DNA of 7,956 nucleotides, from positions 1 through 7,956 of the forward strand of contig CAJOFG010000120.1 of assembly GCA_905233965.1 (NCBI GenBank). Reading direction: 5' to 3'. A model generated the notes under the pieces. The model saw nothing but the letters and a program-made list of their open reading frames with translations, did not search any database and was not told the DNA's origin. This stretch comes from an uncultured Selenomonadaceae bacterium. GTDB taxonomy: Bacteria > Bacillota > Negativicutes > Selenomonadales > Selenomonadaceae. Each line of letters starts with the position of its first letter. Position 1 is the stretch's first letter. Shown in pieces: positions 1-6,306 of the stretch. The position numbers and the translations under genes were made by a program.

Positions 1-1845
1 AAGTCAACGGAAATTTACGGAATTATGGCGCGTGCCGTTTCGACTCTCAAAGAAGGCGAAGATTATACCGTTGACGAAAAACAGAAAACCGTTTCGCCGA
101 ATGATGAAGTCATTCCGAAAATCGAACAGAAACTCGGAATAAAAAATCTTTACGCGCCGGAAAATATTGAGTTCTCCCACTGTTTCACGGCGGCACTTCG
201 CGCAAAGGCTCTGATGAAACGCGACCGGGATTATGTCGTTCGCGACGACGAAATTATAATTGTCGATGAGTTCACCGGGCGATTGATGAACGGGCGCAGA
301 TATTCCGACGGACTTCATCAGGCGATTGAGGCGAAGGAAGGCGTAAAAATTCGGCGCGAATCTCAAACTTTGGCGACGATAACTTTCCAAAATTATTTTC
401 GTATGTATGACAAACTCGCCGGCATGACGGGTACCGCGAAAACCGAAGAGGACGAATTTATAAAAATTTACAACCTCCCGGTAATTGTCGTCCCGACAAA
501 TAAACCGATAGCCCGCGTGGATCACCCGGACGTGATTTACAAAAATAAAAAGGCGAAGTATAAAGCCGTCGGTCAAACCGTCGAAGAAATTCACGCGAAA
601 GGTCAGCCGGTCTTAATCGGAACGACTTCGATAACTCAGTCGGAGGAATTAAGTTCGATTTTGAAAAAGCGCGGGATACCTCACAACGTCCTGAACGCAA
701 AATTTCACGAAAAAGAAGCGCAAATCGTAGCCGATGCCGGACAACGCGGTGCAGTCACGATAGCAACCAACATGGCGGGGCGCGGCACGGATATTAAACT
801 CGGTGAAGGCGTGCCGGAGCTCGGCGGACTTTTTATCGTCGGTACTGAGCGTCACGAATCCCGGCGAATAGATAATCAGTTGCGCGGTCGTTCCGGTCGT
901 CAGGGCGATCCCGGCGAATCAAGATTTTATCTTTCGCTCGAAGATGATTTAATGCGGCTGTTTGCCTCCGACAACGTCGCAAAAGTCATGGACAAACTCG
1001 GCATGGAAGAGGACGAACCGATTGAACATTCTTTGATAACGAAGTCAATCGAACACGCACAGAAAAAAGTTGAGGCGCGAAATTTCGACATTCGCAAACA
1101 CGTTCTGGAATACGACGACGTTATGAATCAACAGCGTGAAATTATTTACGGCGAACGCAGAAAAATTTTGAACGGCGACAATTTGCGCGACAACGTAAGG
1201 GGAATGGTCAACCACATCATCAAGGAGGAAATGAATCAATACGCGAACGAAAAACTTTATCCGGAAGAATGGCAGCTTGACGAATTGATTAAGGACGCGG
1301 AAAAAATTTATTCGCAACCCGGACAGCTTGACAAAAAAAATTTGGAAGAGTTGAGCCGCGACGAATTGAAAGAGCATTTGGAAAAAATTGCGGAGGACAA
1401 TTACAAACAGCGCGAAGAAACTTTCAGCGAACCGGTTATGCGCGAATTGGAAAAAGTCATCATGCTCCGCGTGGTTGACAACAAGTGGATGGAACACCTC
1501 GACCATATGGATATGTTGCGCGAAGGAATAAGTTTGCGCGCATACGGTCAGCGAAATCCGCTCGTCGAATACAAAATCGAAGCGTTGACAATGTTTGAGG
1601 AAATGGAAGCGGCAATTCAAGACCAAATCGCGTCGCTGATGTATCACGTTGCCGTCGTTTCCCGCGAAGAGGAACAACTTGAAGACCGTTTGCAAAATGC
1701 GCAAGCGTCGCACGGCGACAACGTAAGTCCTGCCGAAACGAAAAAAACTCCCAAAAGAGCGGACGGAAAAAAAATCGGACGAAACGATCCCTGTCCGTGC
1801 GGGAGCGGAAAAAAATATAAAAACTGTTGCGGGCGCAAGCAATAA
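1..1845 (+). CDS. secA: Preprotein translocase ATPase SecA (5'-truncated by window edge)
   Basis: SecA is the cytoplasmic motor ATPase that drives unfolded preproteins through the SecYEG channel. The frame is open from base 1 (K-S-T-E-I-Y-G-I before the first Met at 25), so the start and the first ATP-binding half with Walker A lie outside the window; 614 residues are present, against roughly 830-850 for a whole SecA. Visible parts in order: end of the preprotein cross-linking domain; the VDEFTGR...[11 protein letters not shown] segment (about 268-330); [10 protein letters not shown] (about 418-447); nucleotide-binding domain 2 with [12 protein letters not shown] (about 769-804) and [13 protein letters not shown] (about 880-915); the helical scaffold and two-helix finger around [18 protein letters not shown] (about 1477-1530); and a C-terminal zinc-binding tail [13 protein letters not shown] (1792-1830) of the kind that binds SecB or ribosomes in other species. 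Identification is secure. galE follows after 51 nt on the same strand. Confidence 0.98.
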   Translation, partial: KSTEIYGIMARAVSTLKEGEDYTVDEKQKTVSPNDEVIPKIEQKLGIKNLYAPENIEFSHCFTAALRAKALMKRDRDYVVRDDEIIIVDEFTGRLMNGRRYSDGLHQAIEAKEGVKIRRESQTLATITFQNYFRMYDKLAGMTGTAKTEEDEFIKIYNLPVIVVPTNKPIARVDHPDVIYKNKKAKYKAVGQTVEEIHAKGQPVLIGTTSITQSEELSSILKKRGIPHNVLNAKFHEKEAQIVADAGQRGAVTIATNMAGRGTDIKLGEGVPELGGLFIVGTERHESRRIDNQLRGRSGRQGDPGESRFYLSLEDDLMRLFASDNVAKVMDKLGMEEDEPIEHSLITKSIEHAQKKVEARNFDIRKHVLEYDDVMNQQREIIYGERRKILNGDNLRDNVRGMVNHIIKEEMNQYANEKLYPEEWQLDELIKDAEKIYSQPGQLDKKNLEELSRDELKEHLEKIAEDNYKQREETFSEPVMRELEKVIMLRVVDNKWMEHLDHMDMLREGISLRAYGQRNPLVEYKIEALTMFEEMEAAIQDQIASLMYHVAVVSREEEQLEDRLQNAQASHGDNVSPAETKKTPKRADGKKIGRNDPCPCGSGKKYKNCCGRKQ

Positions 1846-1851
1846 TTTTGT

Positions 1852-1874
1852 CCGGAAAAAAAATTTTTTCCCGG
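1852..1874. repeat. Inverted repeat between secA and galE
   Basis: CCGG, eight A, six T, C, then CCGG form a near-perfect inverted repeat 7 nt after the secA stop codon. It could fold into a hairpin in the mRNA. No T-run follows the right arm on the + strand, so it is not a canonical intrinsic terminator. It might modestly attenuate read-through from secA into galE or act as an mRNA 3'-end stabiliser. I see no convincing promoter for galE in the 51-nt gap. Confidence 0.45.
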
Positions 1875-1896
1875 CATTGAAAGGAGTTTTTGCACT

Positions 1897-2886
1897 ATGT
1901 CAATTTTGGTTTGCGGCGGCGCGGGTTACATCGGCTCGCATACCGTCCGGCAACTCGTCGCGAAAGGTGAGGAAGTCGTCATCGTCGATAACCTTCAAAC
2001 CGGACATCGCGGCGCATTGAACCCGAAAGCAAAATTTTACGAAGGCGACATCAGAAATTACGACATACTCGACAAAATTTTTACCGAAAACAAAATTGAG
2101 GCAGTCATTCATTTTGCGGCAAATTCCCTCGTCGGCGAAAGTATGAAAAAGCCTTTGGTTTACTTCAACAACAATGTTTACGGTATGCAGGTTCTGCTTG
2201 AGTCTATGGTCAAGCACGGGACGGATAAAATTGTTTTCAGTTCGACGGCGGCGACTTACGGGGAGCCGGAAAAAATTCCGATAACGGAGGACGACAAAAC
2301 TTTTCCGACGAATCCCTACGGCGAAACGAAATTGACGATGGAAAAAATGATGAAGTGGGTCAGCCCGGCGAACGGTGTCCGTTATGTTTCGCTGAGATAT
2401 TTTAACGCGGCGGGTGCGGCGGACGACGGCTCAACCGGCGAAGATCATAAATGCGAAACTCATTTAATCCCGCTCGTTTTGCGCGTTCCGCTCGGTCAGC
2501 GGGAAAGTATAACCGTTTTCGGCGAAGACTACGACACGCCGGACGGAACTTGTCTGCGCGATTACATTCACGTTATCGACCTTGCCGACGCACACATTCT
2601 CGCGCTTGAATATCTTCGCAAAGGCGGCGCGTCGAATATTTTCAATCTCGGAAACGGCAAAGGTTTTTCCGTGAAAGAAATTATCGAAACGGCAAAAAAA
2701 GTTACCGGGCAAGACATAAAAGTTGAGATCGGCGAACGTCGCGAAGGTGACCCGGCGCAACTCATCGCGTCGAGTGACAAAGCAAGAAAAATTTTGGGCT
2801 GGCAACCGCGTTACACCGACATTGAAACGATTATTCAAACCGCGTGGAATTGGCACAGCAAACACCCGCACGGTTACGAAGATTAA
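1897..2886 (+). CDS. galE: UDP-glucose 4-epimerase GalE
   Basis: GalE interconverts UDP-glucose and UDP-galactose (and in some species the N-acetyl forms), feeding the Leloir pathway and the synthesis of surface polysaccharides in the cytoplasm. The 329-residue product has normal family length. It is an extended SDR: the NAD-binding GGAGYIGSH is at residues 7-15, the acidic D31-N32 pair ends the second beta strand, the catalytic Ser lies in SSTAATYG (115-122), and the catalytic Y141-x3-K145 pair lies in PYGETK. Later segments LRYFNAAGA, LRDYIHVIDLA and FNLGNGKGFSV are typical of GalE. The ATG is preceded by AAAGGAG with 10 nt spacing, which supports this start. It lies 51 nt after secA and may be co-transcribed with it, since no separate promoter is evident. 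It ends at a strong terminator. Specificity for Glc/Gal versus GlcNAc/GalNAc cannot be decided by eye. Confidence 0.96.
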   Translation: MSILVCGGAGYIGSHTVRQLVAKGEEVVIVDNLQTGHRGALNPKAKFYEGDIRNYDILDKIFTENKIEAVIHFAANSLVGESMKKPLVYFNNNVYGMQVLLESMVKHGTDKIVFSSTAATYGEPEKIPITEDDKTFPTNPYGETKLTMEKMMKWVSPANGVRYVSLRYFNAAGAADDGSTGEDHKCETHLIPLVLRVPLGQRESITVFGEDYDTPDGTCLRDYIHVIDLADAHILALEYLRKGGASNIFNLGNGKGFSVKEIIETAKKVTGQDIKVEIGERREGDPAQLIASSDKARKILGWQPRYTDIETIIQTAWNWHSKHPHGYED

Positions 2887-2903
2887 ATTTTGACTCATCA
2901 AAC

Positions 2904-2949
2904 AAAAAAATTTCTCCGACGAAATTTTTTTCATCGGAGAATTTTTTTA
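2904..2949. terminator. Bidirectional intrinsic terminator (galE and tRNA-Pro)
   Basis: TTCTCCGA (2912-2919) and TCGGAGAA (2934-2941) form an 8-bp stem, extended inward by GAAA/TTTC past one C-A mismatch. On the + strand it is followed by seven T (2942-2948), terminating galE. On the - strand the same stem is followed by ATTTTTTT (complement of 2904-2911), so it also serves transcription arriving from tRNA-Pro. One hairpin therefore separates two convergent units. Confidence 0.88.
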
Positions 2950-2975
2950 TTTGGGAAAATTTATTTCAAAAAAAA

Positions 2976-3052
2976 TGGTCGGAGCAACAGGATTTGAACC
3001 TGCGACCCCCTGCTCCCAAGGCAGGTGCTCTGCCAAACTGAGCTACGCCCCG
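2976..3052 (-). tRNA. tRNA-Pro (anticodon UGG)
   Basis: Read on the - strand, a full cloverleaf is visible. The acceptor stem CGGGGCG/TGCTCCG has two G-U pairs, the D-arm begins GTAGCTCAG, the anticodon stem CCTGC/GCAGG encloses the loop CTTGGGA (3014-3020), and the T-arm GCAGG/CCTGT encloses TTCAAAT. The anticodon is TGG (complement of 3016-3018), reading CCN proline codons. The discriminator base is A and the terminal CCA is encoded in the DNA (2976-2978). The gene has its own promoter at 3064-3092 and uses the bidirectional terminator at 2904-2949. Confidence 0.97.
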
Positions 3053-3063
3053 ACTTTGATTTT

Positions 3064-3092
3064 ATAATAGCACAAGAAAAATTTTTCTTCAA
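3064..3092 (-). promoter_or_regulatory. Sigma-A-type promoter for tRNA-Pro
   Basis: On the - strand: -35 TTGAAG (3087-3092), a 17-nt spacer, and -10 TATTAT (3064-3069). The -10 ends 11 nt before the mature tRNA 5' end, placing the transcript start a few bases upstream of the tRNA, which leaves a very short 5' leader. Both boxes are close to consensus and the spacing is optimal. A 16-bp perfect palindrome (3074-3089) fills most of the spacer and enters the -35 box. Confidence 0.75.
3074..3089. repeat. 16-bp perfect palindrome in the tRNA-Pro promoter
   Basis: AAGAAAAATTTTTCTT is exactly self-complementary and sits 21 nt after the azlD stop codon, inside the spacer of the tRNA-Pro promoter. 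It could be a bent A-tract/T-tract element or an operator. With no loop and only A-T pairs in its core it is a poor terminator for azlD. Its symmetry is seen directly; any role is inference. Confidence 0.5.
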
Positions 3093-3110
3093 ATTTATTT
3101 TTATTCGGAT

Positions 3111-3416
3111 TCAGATAAAAAGTTCCGTTATAAAAACCGTAACGCAACACAAAACCGAAACTTGAAACAAACTTGCTCCGAACCACGCGGAAAAAATTCC
3201 GGCTGCCAAAGCGATCGCGCCGGAAATTTCCGATTGAGTCGCATACAAAATCGCCGGGAAAGTCATCACCGCCAAAGTCACATACGGAACGTAATACAAA
3301 AACGAGCGAAGCGTTACATTTTTTATTTCGCTCCTTATCAAAGTCAGCGGCAAAATTCTTATCGCCAAAGTCACCGCGCTCATCACGAAAAGGTAAATGT
3401 AAATGTCATGCGTCAT
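3111..3416 (-). CDS. azlD: AzlD-family branched-chain amino acid exporter subunit
   Basis: This is a 101-residue, very hydrophobic protein with about three to four membrane segments, starting YIYLFVMSAVTLAIRILPL and continuing FLYYVPYVTLAVMTFPAIL. The length and the R-I-L-P-L and Y-V-P-Y-V-T-L-A-V motifs fit AzlD, the small partner of AzlC in two-component exporters of branched-chain amino acids (azaleucine resistance in Bacillus subtilis; BrnE in Corynebacterium). It would sit in the cytoplasmic membrane. The ATG is preceded by GGAGG with a 6-7 nt gap. The gene starts 11 nt inside the end of azlC, which suggests translational coupling and equal production. I see no clear terminator between its stop and the tRNA-Pro promoter, so its transcript may run on through the tRNA to the shared terminator. 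The exported substrate is inferred from the family only. Confidence 0.9.
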   Translation of the reverse strand: MTHDIYIYLFVMSAVTLAIRILPLTLIRSEIKNVTLRSFLYYVPYVTLAVMTFPAILYATQSEISGAIALAAGIFSAWFGASLFQVSVLCCVTVFITELFI

Positions 3417-4128
3417 TTTTTTCCTCCGAATTTTCTTTAACCGGTTTCAAAATCGCGACGGCTCCGGCAATTAAAATCGTTAAAATAATTGTTCGCGTTC
3501 CTCCGGAAACGTCCGGGAAAATATTTTTCGCCAAAAAACTCAGTGCGAAACTTATCGCAACCGCAACGCCGATAATTTTATCTTTCTTCGCCGGCGGAAT
3601 TATTATCGCCAAAAACATTCCGTACAGCGCGACACCCAACGCACTTACCGCAGACTCCGGCAAAATATTTCCCGCGACAATTCCCAACGCCGTCCCGATT
3701 GACCAACCGGGCAGAGCAGTCAACATCGCCCCGTAATTGTAAAACGGATTCAAATATCCCGGTCGCGCAACCGATATTCCGAAAATTTCGTCCGTCACGT
3801 CGAAGCCCACAAAAATTCTGTGGTAAAAAGGTGTCGTCGGCGAAAATTTTTGACTCAGCACCGTACTCATCAAAACGTACCGGAGATTCGCAACCAAAGT
3901 TATGATTATCATTTCGAGATACGGAGCGTCCGCCATCATCACGGTAAGCGCGGCATATTCTCCGGCGGATGCATTGTTAAAAAAACTCATCCAAAATCCT
4001 TGCGCAGGTGTCAGTCCGGCGTGTTTGGCGACAATTCCCAAAGTGAACGAGACGACAAAATATCCCAGCCCTATCGGAGTGCCGTCCCGAAATCCCTCCG
4101 CCAAAGCCCTGCGATTTTCTTCAGTCAA
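3406..4128 (-). CDS. azlC: AzlC-family branched-chain amino acid exporter, large subunit
   Basis: This 240-residue membrane protein matches AzlC in length and sequence style. It opens with a short cytoplasmic segment and the family-typical GFRDGTPIGLGY, then FNNASAGEYAAL and VANLRYVLMSTVLS (the N-L-R-Y-x-L-M-S block is characteristic), followed by several further hydrophobic segments and a charged tail, KPVKENSEEKNDA. AzlC with AzlD forms a permease that exports valine, leucine, isoleucine and analogues. The start is TTG (4126-4128), chosen because GGAGGT (4138-4143) lies 9 nt upstream and the protein then begins where family members do. Its 3' end overlaps azlD by 11 nt. It follows the terminator of the upstream gene, so it needs its own promoter, but only weak candidates are present. 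No Lrp/AsnC regulator gene is adjacent in this window. Confidence 0.92.
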   Translation of the reverse strand: MTEENRRALAEGFRDGTPIGLGYFVVSFTLGIVAKHAGLTPAQGFWMSFFNNASAGEYAALTVMMADAPYLEMIIITLVANLRYVLMSTVLSQKFSPTTPFYHRIFVGFDVTDEIFGISVARPGYLNPFYNYGAMLTALPGWSIGTALGIVAGNILPESAVSALGVALYGMFLAIIIPPAKKDKIIGVAVAISFALSFLAKNIFPDVSGGTRTIILTILIAGAVAILKPVKENSEEKNDA

Positions 4129-4191
4129 AATTTTTTTACCTCCGTCAACACGGCATAAATTTTTTTATTCGCCGAAAAAATTTTCCGTCGC

Positions 4192-4253
4192 AAACAAAAA
4201 GCCCGGCACTTAAAAGTTCCAAAAATTTTTTCGCGTCAATCAAAGTTCCGGGC
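4192..4253 (-). terminator. Intrinsic terminator of the exported-protein gene
   Basis: On the - strand GCCCGGAACTT pairs with AAGTGCCGGGC (one mismatch in 11 positions; arms at 4243-4253 and 4201-4211), followed by TTTTTGTTTG. The outer loop of about 30 nt contains a second self-complementary AAAAAATTTTT core. It begins 17 nt after the stop codon of the gene at 4271-4906 and ends before azlC, so it isolates the two units. Confidence 0.8.
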
Positions 4254-4270
4254 AAATCGCGTCCGTCCTC

Positions 4271-4906
4271 TTACTGTTGTTTCATTGCGCCCAAACCGGT
4301 CATTCTGCAAGTCTCGTAAAGTTCCGGTGTGTACGGGTTCACGATGTCTTTGCCGGAGCCGTCAAGAAAATCTTCCGGGTTTAAATCGCCGTAATATTTT
4401 TCACCTTTGACGAGGTAATAAAGAATTTCGGCGGCACGATGTACAATCAAATTCGTTCCTTTTTCCGGGAAAGGATCAAGGAGTACGTCGCTGAATTGCG
4501 CGAGAACCGAATCGACTTCAAACGGACTCAGCGTGGTGTTGACGGTCGGTCCCATCATGAAACGTGCGCGGTGCGAACCGTCCGGTTTTTTGTCGAGATA
4601 AAAACAGGCAAACTCATACATTCCGTTGAAGTTGCATTTGATTATAAGTCGCCCGTTCGGCATAATTCCGTGTTGAATCGTTTTGACTTCAAGGTAATGA
4701 GTTTTTTTGCCGGGAAAAATCGGAGAACCGCAACCGACGAAAATAATATGTTTGTCGCCGTTCAAAAATCTGTCTTTCTCGTCAATGACATCGGTAAAAA
4801 TATGCGGCGAAACTTCTACAAGCTCCGCCCGGACCGGTGCGGTACCGAAAATAAAAAGTCCGGCGAAAACGAAAAGCGGACTTAAAAACTTCAGAAATTC
4901 TTTCAC
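4271..4906 (-). CDS. Exported protein of unknown function
   Basis: I do not recognise a family. The GTG start at 4906 gives 211 residues. The first 27 form a good signal peptide: a K-containing N-terminus, a hydrophobic core (LSPLFVFAGLFIFGTAP) and a V-R-A/E cleavage site after residue 27, so the mature protein of about 184 residues should be exported. No lipobox, later membrane helix or cell-wall anchor is seen. Cysteines are at residues 59, 91, 101 and 200. The mature part mixes charged and aromatic residues, with beta-like stretches such as GRLIIKCNFNGMYEFACFYL (85-104). An upstream in-frame ATG at 4960 would add 18 residues, but it overlaps the -10 box of a strong promoter, whereas GGAGGGA lies 7 nt before the GTG. 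The gene is a monocistronic unit with its own promoter and terminator. Export is inferred with good confidence; function is unknown. Confidence 0.82.
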   Translation of the reverse strand: MKEFLKFLSPLFVFAGLFIFGTAPVRAELVEVSPHIFTDVIDEKDRFLNGDKHIIFVGCGSPIFPGKKTHYLEVKTIQHGIMPNGRLIIKCNFNGMYEFACFYLDKKPDGSHRARFMMGPTVNTTLSPFEVDSVLAQFSDVLLDPFPEKGTNLIVHRAAEILYYLVKGEKYYGDLNPEDFLDGSGKDIVNPYTPELYETCRMTGLGAMKQQ

Positions 4907-4913
4907 GATAAAA

Positions 4914-4920
4914 TCCCTCC
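4914..4920 (-). promoter_or_regulatory. Ribosome binding site fixing a GTG start
   Basis: GGAGGGA on the - strand, 7 nt before the GTG at 4904-4906. It decides the start of the exported protein in favour of GTG over the ATG at 4960, which has no Shine-Dalgarno sequence and lies within the promoter. Confidence 0.85.
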
Positions 4921-4947
4921 GCTTAAAAAAATTTTCAGGTTGCAGAA

Positions 4948-4976
4948 ATTTTATCGTCATACAAAATTAACGTCAA
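4948..4976 (-). promoter_or_regulatory. Sigma-A-type promoter of the exported-protein gene
   Basis: On the - strand: -35 TTGACG (4971-4976), an exactly 17-nt spacer, and -10 TAAAAT (4948-4953), five of six consensus bases in each box. The expected transcript start is near 4941, leaving a leader of about 35 nt that carries GGAGGGA before the GTG start. It lies between the upstream operon's terminator and this gene, so the gene is expected to be transcribed independently. I see no obvious operator repeat. Confidence 0.82.
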
Positions 4977-5017
4977 GGCAAAAGTTCATAAAAATATCCC
5001 GCGCAGACCCGGCATTG

Positions 5018-5062
5018 CAAAAAAAATTACCGGCAAAAAAATTTTCGCGCCGGTAAAAAAAT
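5018..5062 (-). terminator. Intrinsic terminator of the five-gene enzyme operon
   Basis: On the - strand TTACCGGC (5049-5056) pairs with GCCGGTAA (5027-5034), an 8-bp stem with a 14-nt loop, followed directly by a run of T (complement of 5019-5026). It lies 16 nt after the tautomerase stop codon. The A-run on the other side makes the structure partly symmetrical, but no + strand gene ends here. Confidence 0.85.
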
Positions 5063-5072
5063 TTTTCAATAA

Positions 5073-5270
5073 TTATTTTTTGTTCGCCAAGAATTTTTCG
5101 AGAGGTTGTCCGCCGACTCCCCAATTATCCAAGTCATTCTCTTTGATGAGGACGAAGAAAGATTTTTCGTCCACTCCCAAAATTTCGCTTGCCTTTTTCG
5201 TAAGTTCGACGACAAGTTTTTCTTTTTGCTCCTTAGTCGGGTGGAGCGCATCGACCGTGATCATCGGCAT
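5073..5270 (-). CDS. 4-oxalocrotonate tautomerase-like protein
   Basis: The 65-residue product has the size and fold signature of the 4-oxalocrotonate tautomerase (4-OT) family: small proteins that assemble into oligomers and use an N-terminal proline, exposed after Met removal, as the catalytic base. The sequence begins M-P-M-I-T-V, giving Pro1, followed by TKEQKEKLVVELTKKA (helix), a V/I-rich strand (FFVLIKEND) and NWGVGGQPL, the aromatic-plus-GVGG segment typical of the family. The arginine at position 11 of classical 4-OT is not seen (HPTKEQK here), so true 4-oxalocrotonate activity is uncertain; a keto-enol tautomerase on another substrate is the safer call. The ATG at 5268-5270 follows GGAGGGATTTTT. 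It is the last gene of the operon, 24 nt after the hydrolase gene and just before a terminator. Confidence 0.9.
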   Translation of the reverse strand: MPMITVDALHPTKEQKEKLVVELTKKASEILGVDEKSFFVLIKENDLDNWGVGGQPLEKFLANKK

Positions 5271-5294
5271 AAAAATCCCTCCAATAAAATTTTA

Positions 5295-6281
5295 TCAATT
5301 ACCGACGTGCAGATTTACAAAGTCGCGAATCTCTTTGAATGAATCAACGCTGTCCTGCAATTCCGGTATCAGCAACGCGAAATCGTGCGACATTCCCGGA
5401 TAGACCGTCAAGGTAACTTTCACGTCTTCGGCCGCCGCTTTTTTCGCGAGTTCAAAACCTTCATCGAGAAATAATTCGTAACCGCCGACTTGAATCAGCA
5501 TGGGCGGCAAATTTTTTAAGTCGGCATAAACCGGCGAAAGTTTCGGATCTTTTTTGTCTTGACCTTTTGCATAAGCCGGATTTTTTACCGGTTCGTAAAG
5601 CGGCGTACCTTTTCCCAAAATCAAATCGCGTTCGGCGTTGTATCTCCGCGACGGCGGATTTGTTTCCAAAGTCGTCCAAGGGGAAATCAAAATCAGGCAA
5701 GCCGGCTGAGGAATTTTATTTTCCTTCAGGTACAGCGACAGAGCCAACGCCAAATTTCCGCCGGCAGAATCTCCGGTGACGATAATATTTTCCGGTTTTA
5801 TTCCGCGAGTCAAAATTTCTTTGTAAGTCTTAACGGCATCGTCAAGCGCGGCGGGATAAACATTTTCCGGCGCGATTCTGTAATCGACGAGAAAAATTTT
5901 TCTTGCGTCCGTCAAGTCGGCTTGAACGAGGCTTAAATTTCTGTGCCCGTCGTCCAAAGGCAGAACATAACCGCCGCCGTGCAAATGCAAAATGACGCGA
6001 TTGGTTTTCGCTGAAGAATTTTCAAGACTTTCGACTTTCGCCCCGTCAACTTCAAATTTTTCATAACTCCAACCGTCCGGCACTTCAAATTTTGAAAAAG
6101 GATTCGGCGCGCCCGGTTTCCGTTGGTAAATTACGTCCATTCTTTCCCGGACGTAATTTTGTTTTGCCGCTCCTTCAAGTCGAACGGGATTTTCCGGAAA
6201 TTTCCAAATCTCCGCCGCCGAAGTCAATGAAACATTTACAAGAAAAATCAGCAGGAATACCGCAGAAAAAATTTTACGCAT
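5295..6281 (-). CDS. Exported alpha/beta hydrolase (HSL/esterase family)
   Basis: This 328-residue protein belongs to the hormone-sensitive-lipase-like group (alpha/beta hydrolase fold-3), usually carboxylesterases or lactone hydrolases. Motifs: oxyanion-hole HGGGY at 101-105, YRIAPE at 134-139, nucleophile elbow GDSAGG at 170-175 with Ser172, the acid position in GGYELFLDEG with Glu269 where most members have Asp, and catalytic His299 in YPGMSHDF. A signal peptide is clear (MRKIFSAVFLLIFLVNVSLTSAA, likely cut near residue 23), so it should act outside the cytoplasmic membrane, unlike its operon neighbours. The ATG follows GGAGGGA with 8 nt spacing. The gene is 25 nt after the SDR gene and 24 nt before the tautomerase gene. 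It may release a substrate from an ester that the cytoplasmic enzymes then process; that is inference. Family assignment is secure, substrate unknown. Confidence 0.93.
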   Translation of the reverse strand: MRKIFSAVFLLIFLVNVSLTSAAEIWKFPENPVRLEGAAKQNYVRERMDVIYQRKPGAPNPFSKFEVPDGWSYEKFEVDGAKVESLENSSAKTNRVILHLHGGGYVLPLDDGHRNLSLVQADLTDARKIFLVDYRIAPENVYPAALDDAVKTYKEILTRGIKPENIIVTGDSAGGNLALALSLYLKENKIPQPACLILISPWTTLETNPPSRRYNAERDLILGKGTPLYEPVKNPAYAKGQDKKDPKLSPVYADLKNLPPMLIQVGGYELFLDEGFELAKKAAAEDVKVTLTVYPGMSHDFALLIPELQDSVDSFKEIRDFVNLHVGN

Positions 6282-6306
6282 GACAAATTCCCTCCGTCGG
6301 ACACGT

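Noticed and set aside
1045..1842. Long - strand open frame (265 codons) opposite secA.
   Set aside because: It is the antisense shadow of a certain gene, rich in Phe and Val from complemented Lys/Glu/Asn codons, with no credible domain.
3162..3736. + strand open frames opposite azlD and azlC (92 and 187 codons).
   Set aside because: Low-complexity Ser/Lys/Pro/Arg-rich translations antisense to clear membrane proteins; no RBS or family features.
4144..4195. Candidate azlC promoter on the - strand (TTGCGA, 18 nt, AATAAA).
   Set aside because: Only four of six matches in each box in an AT-rich stretch where such matches occur by chance; not strong enough to annotate.
2904..5065. Possible CRISPR-like or transposon-end repeats among the intergenic inverted repeats.
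   Set aside because: The inverted repeats differ in sequence, are not regularly spaced, and are explained as terminators or AnTn blocks; no transposase or cas gene is present.
5559..5936. + strand open frames opposite the alpha/beta hydrolase.
   Set aside because: Compositionally odd shadows of a gene with an intact catalytic triad; no RBS or known motif.
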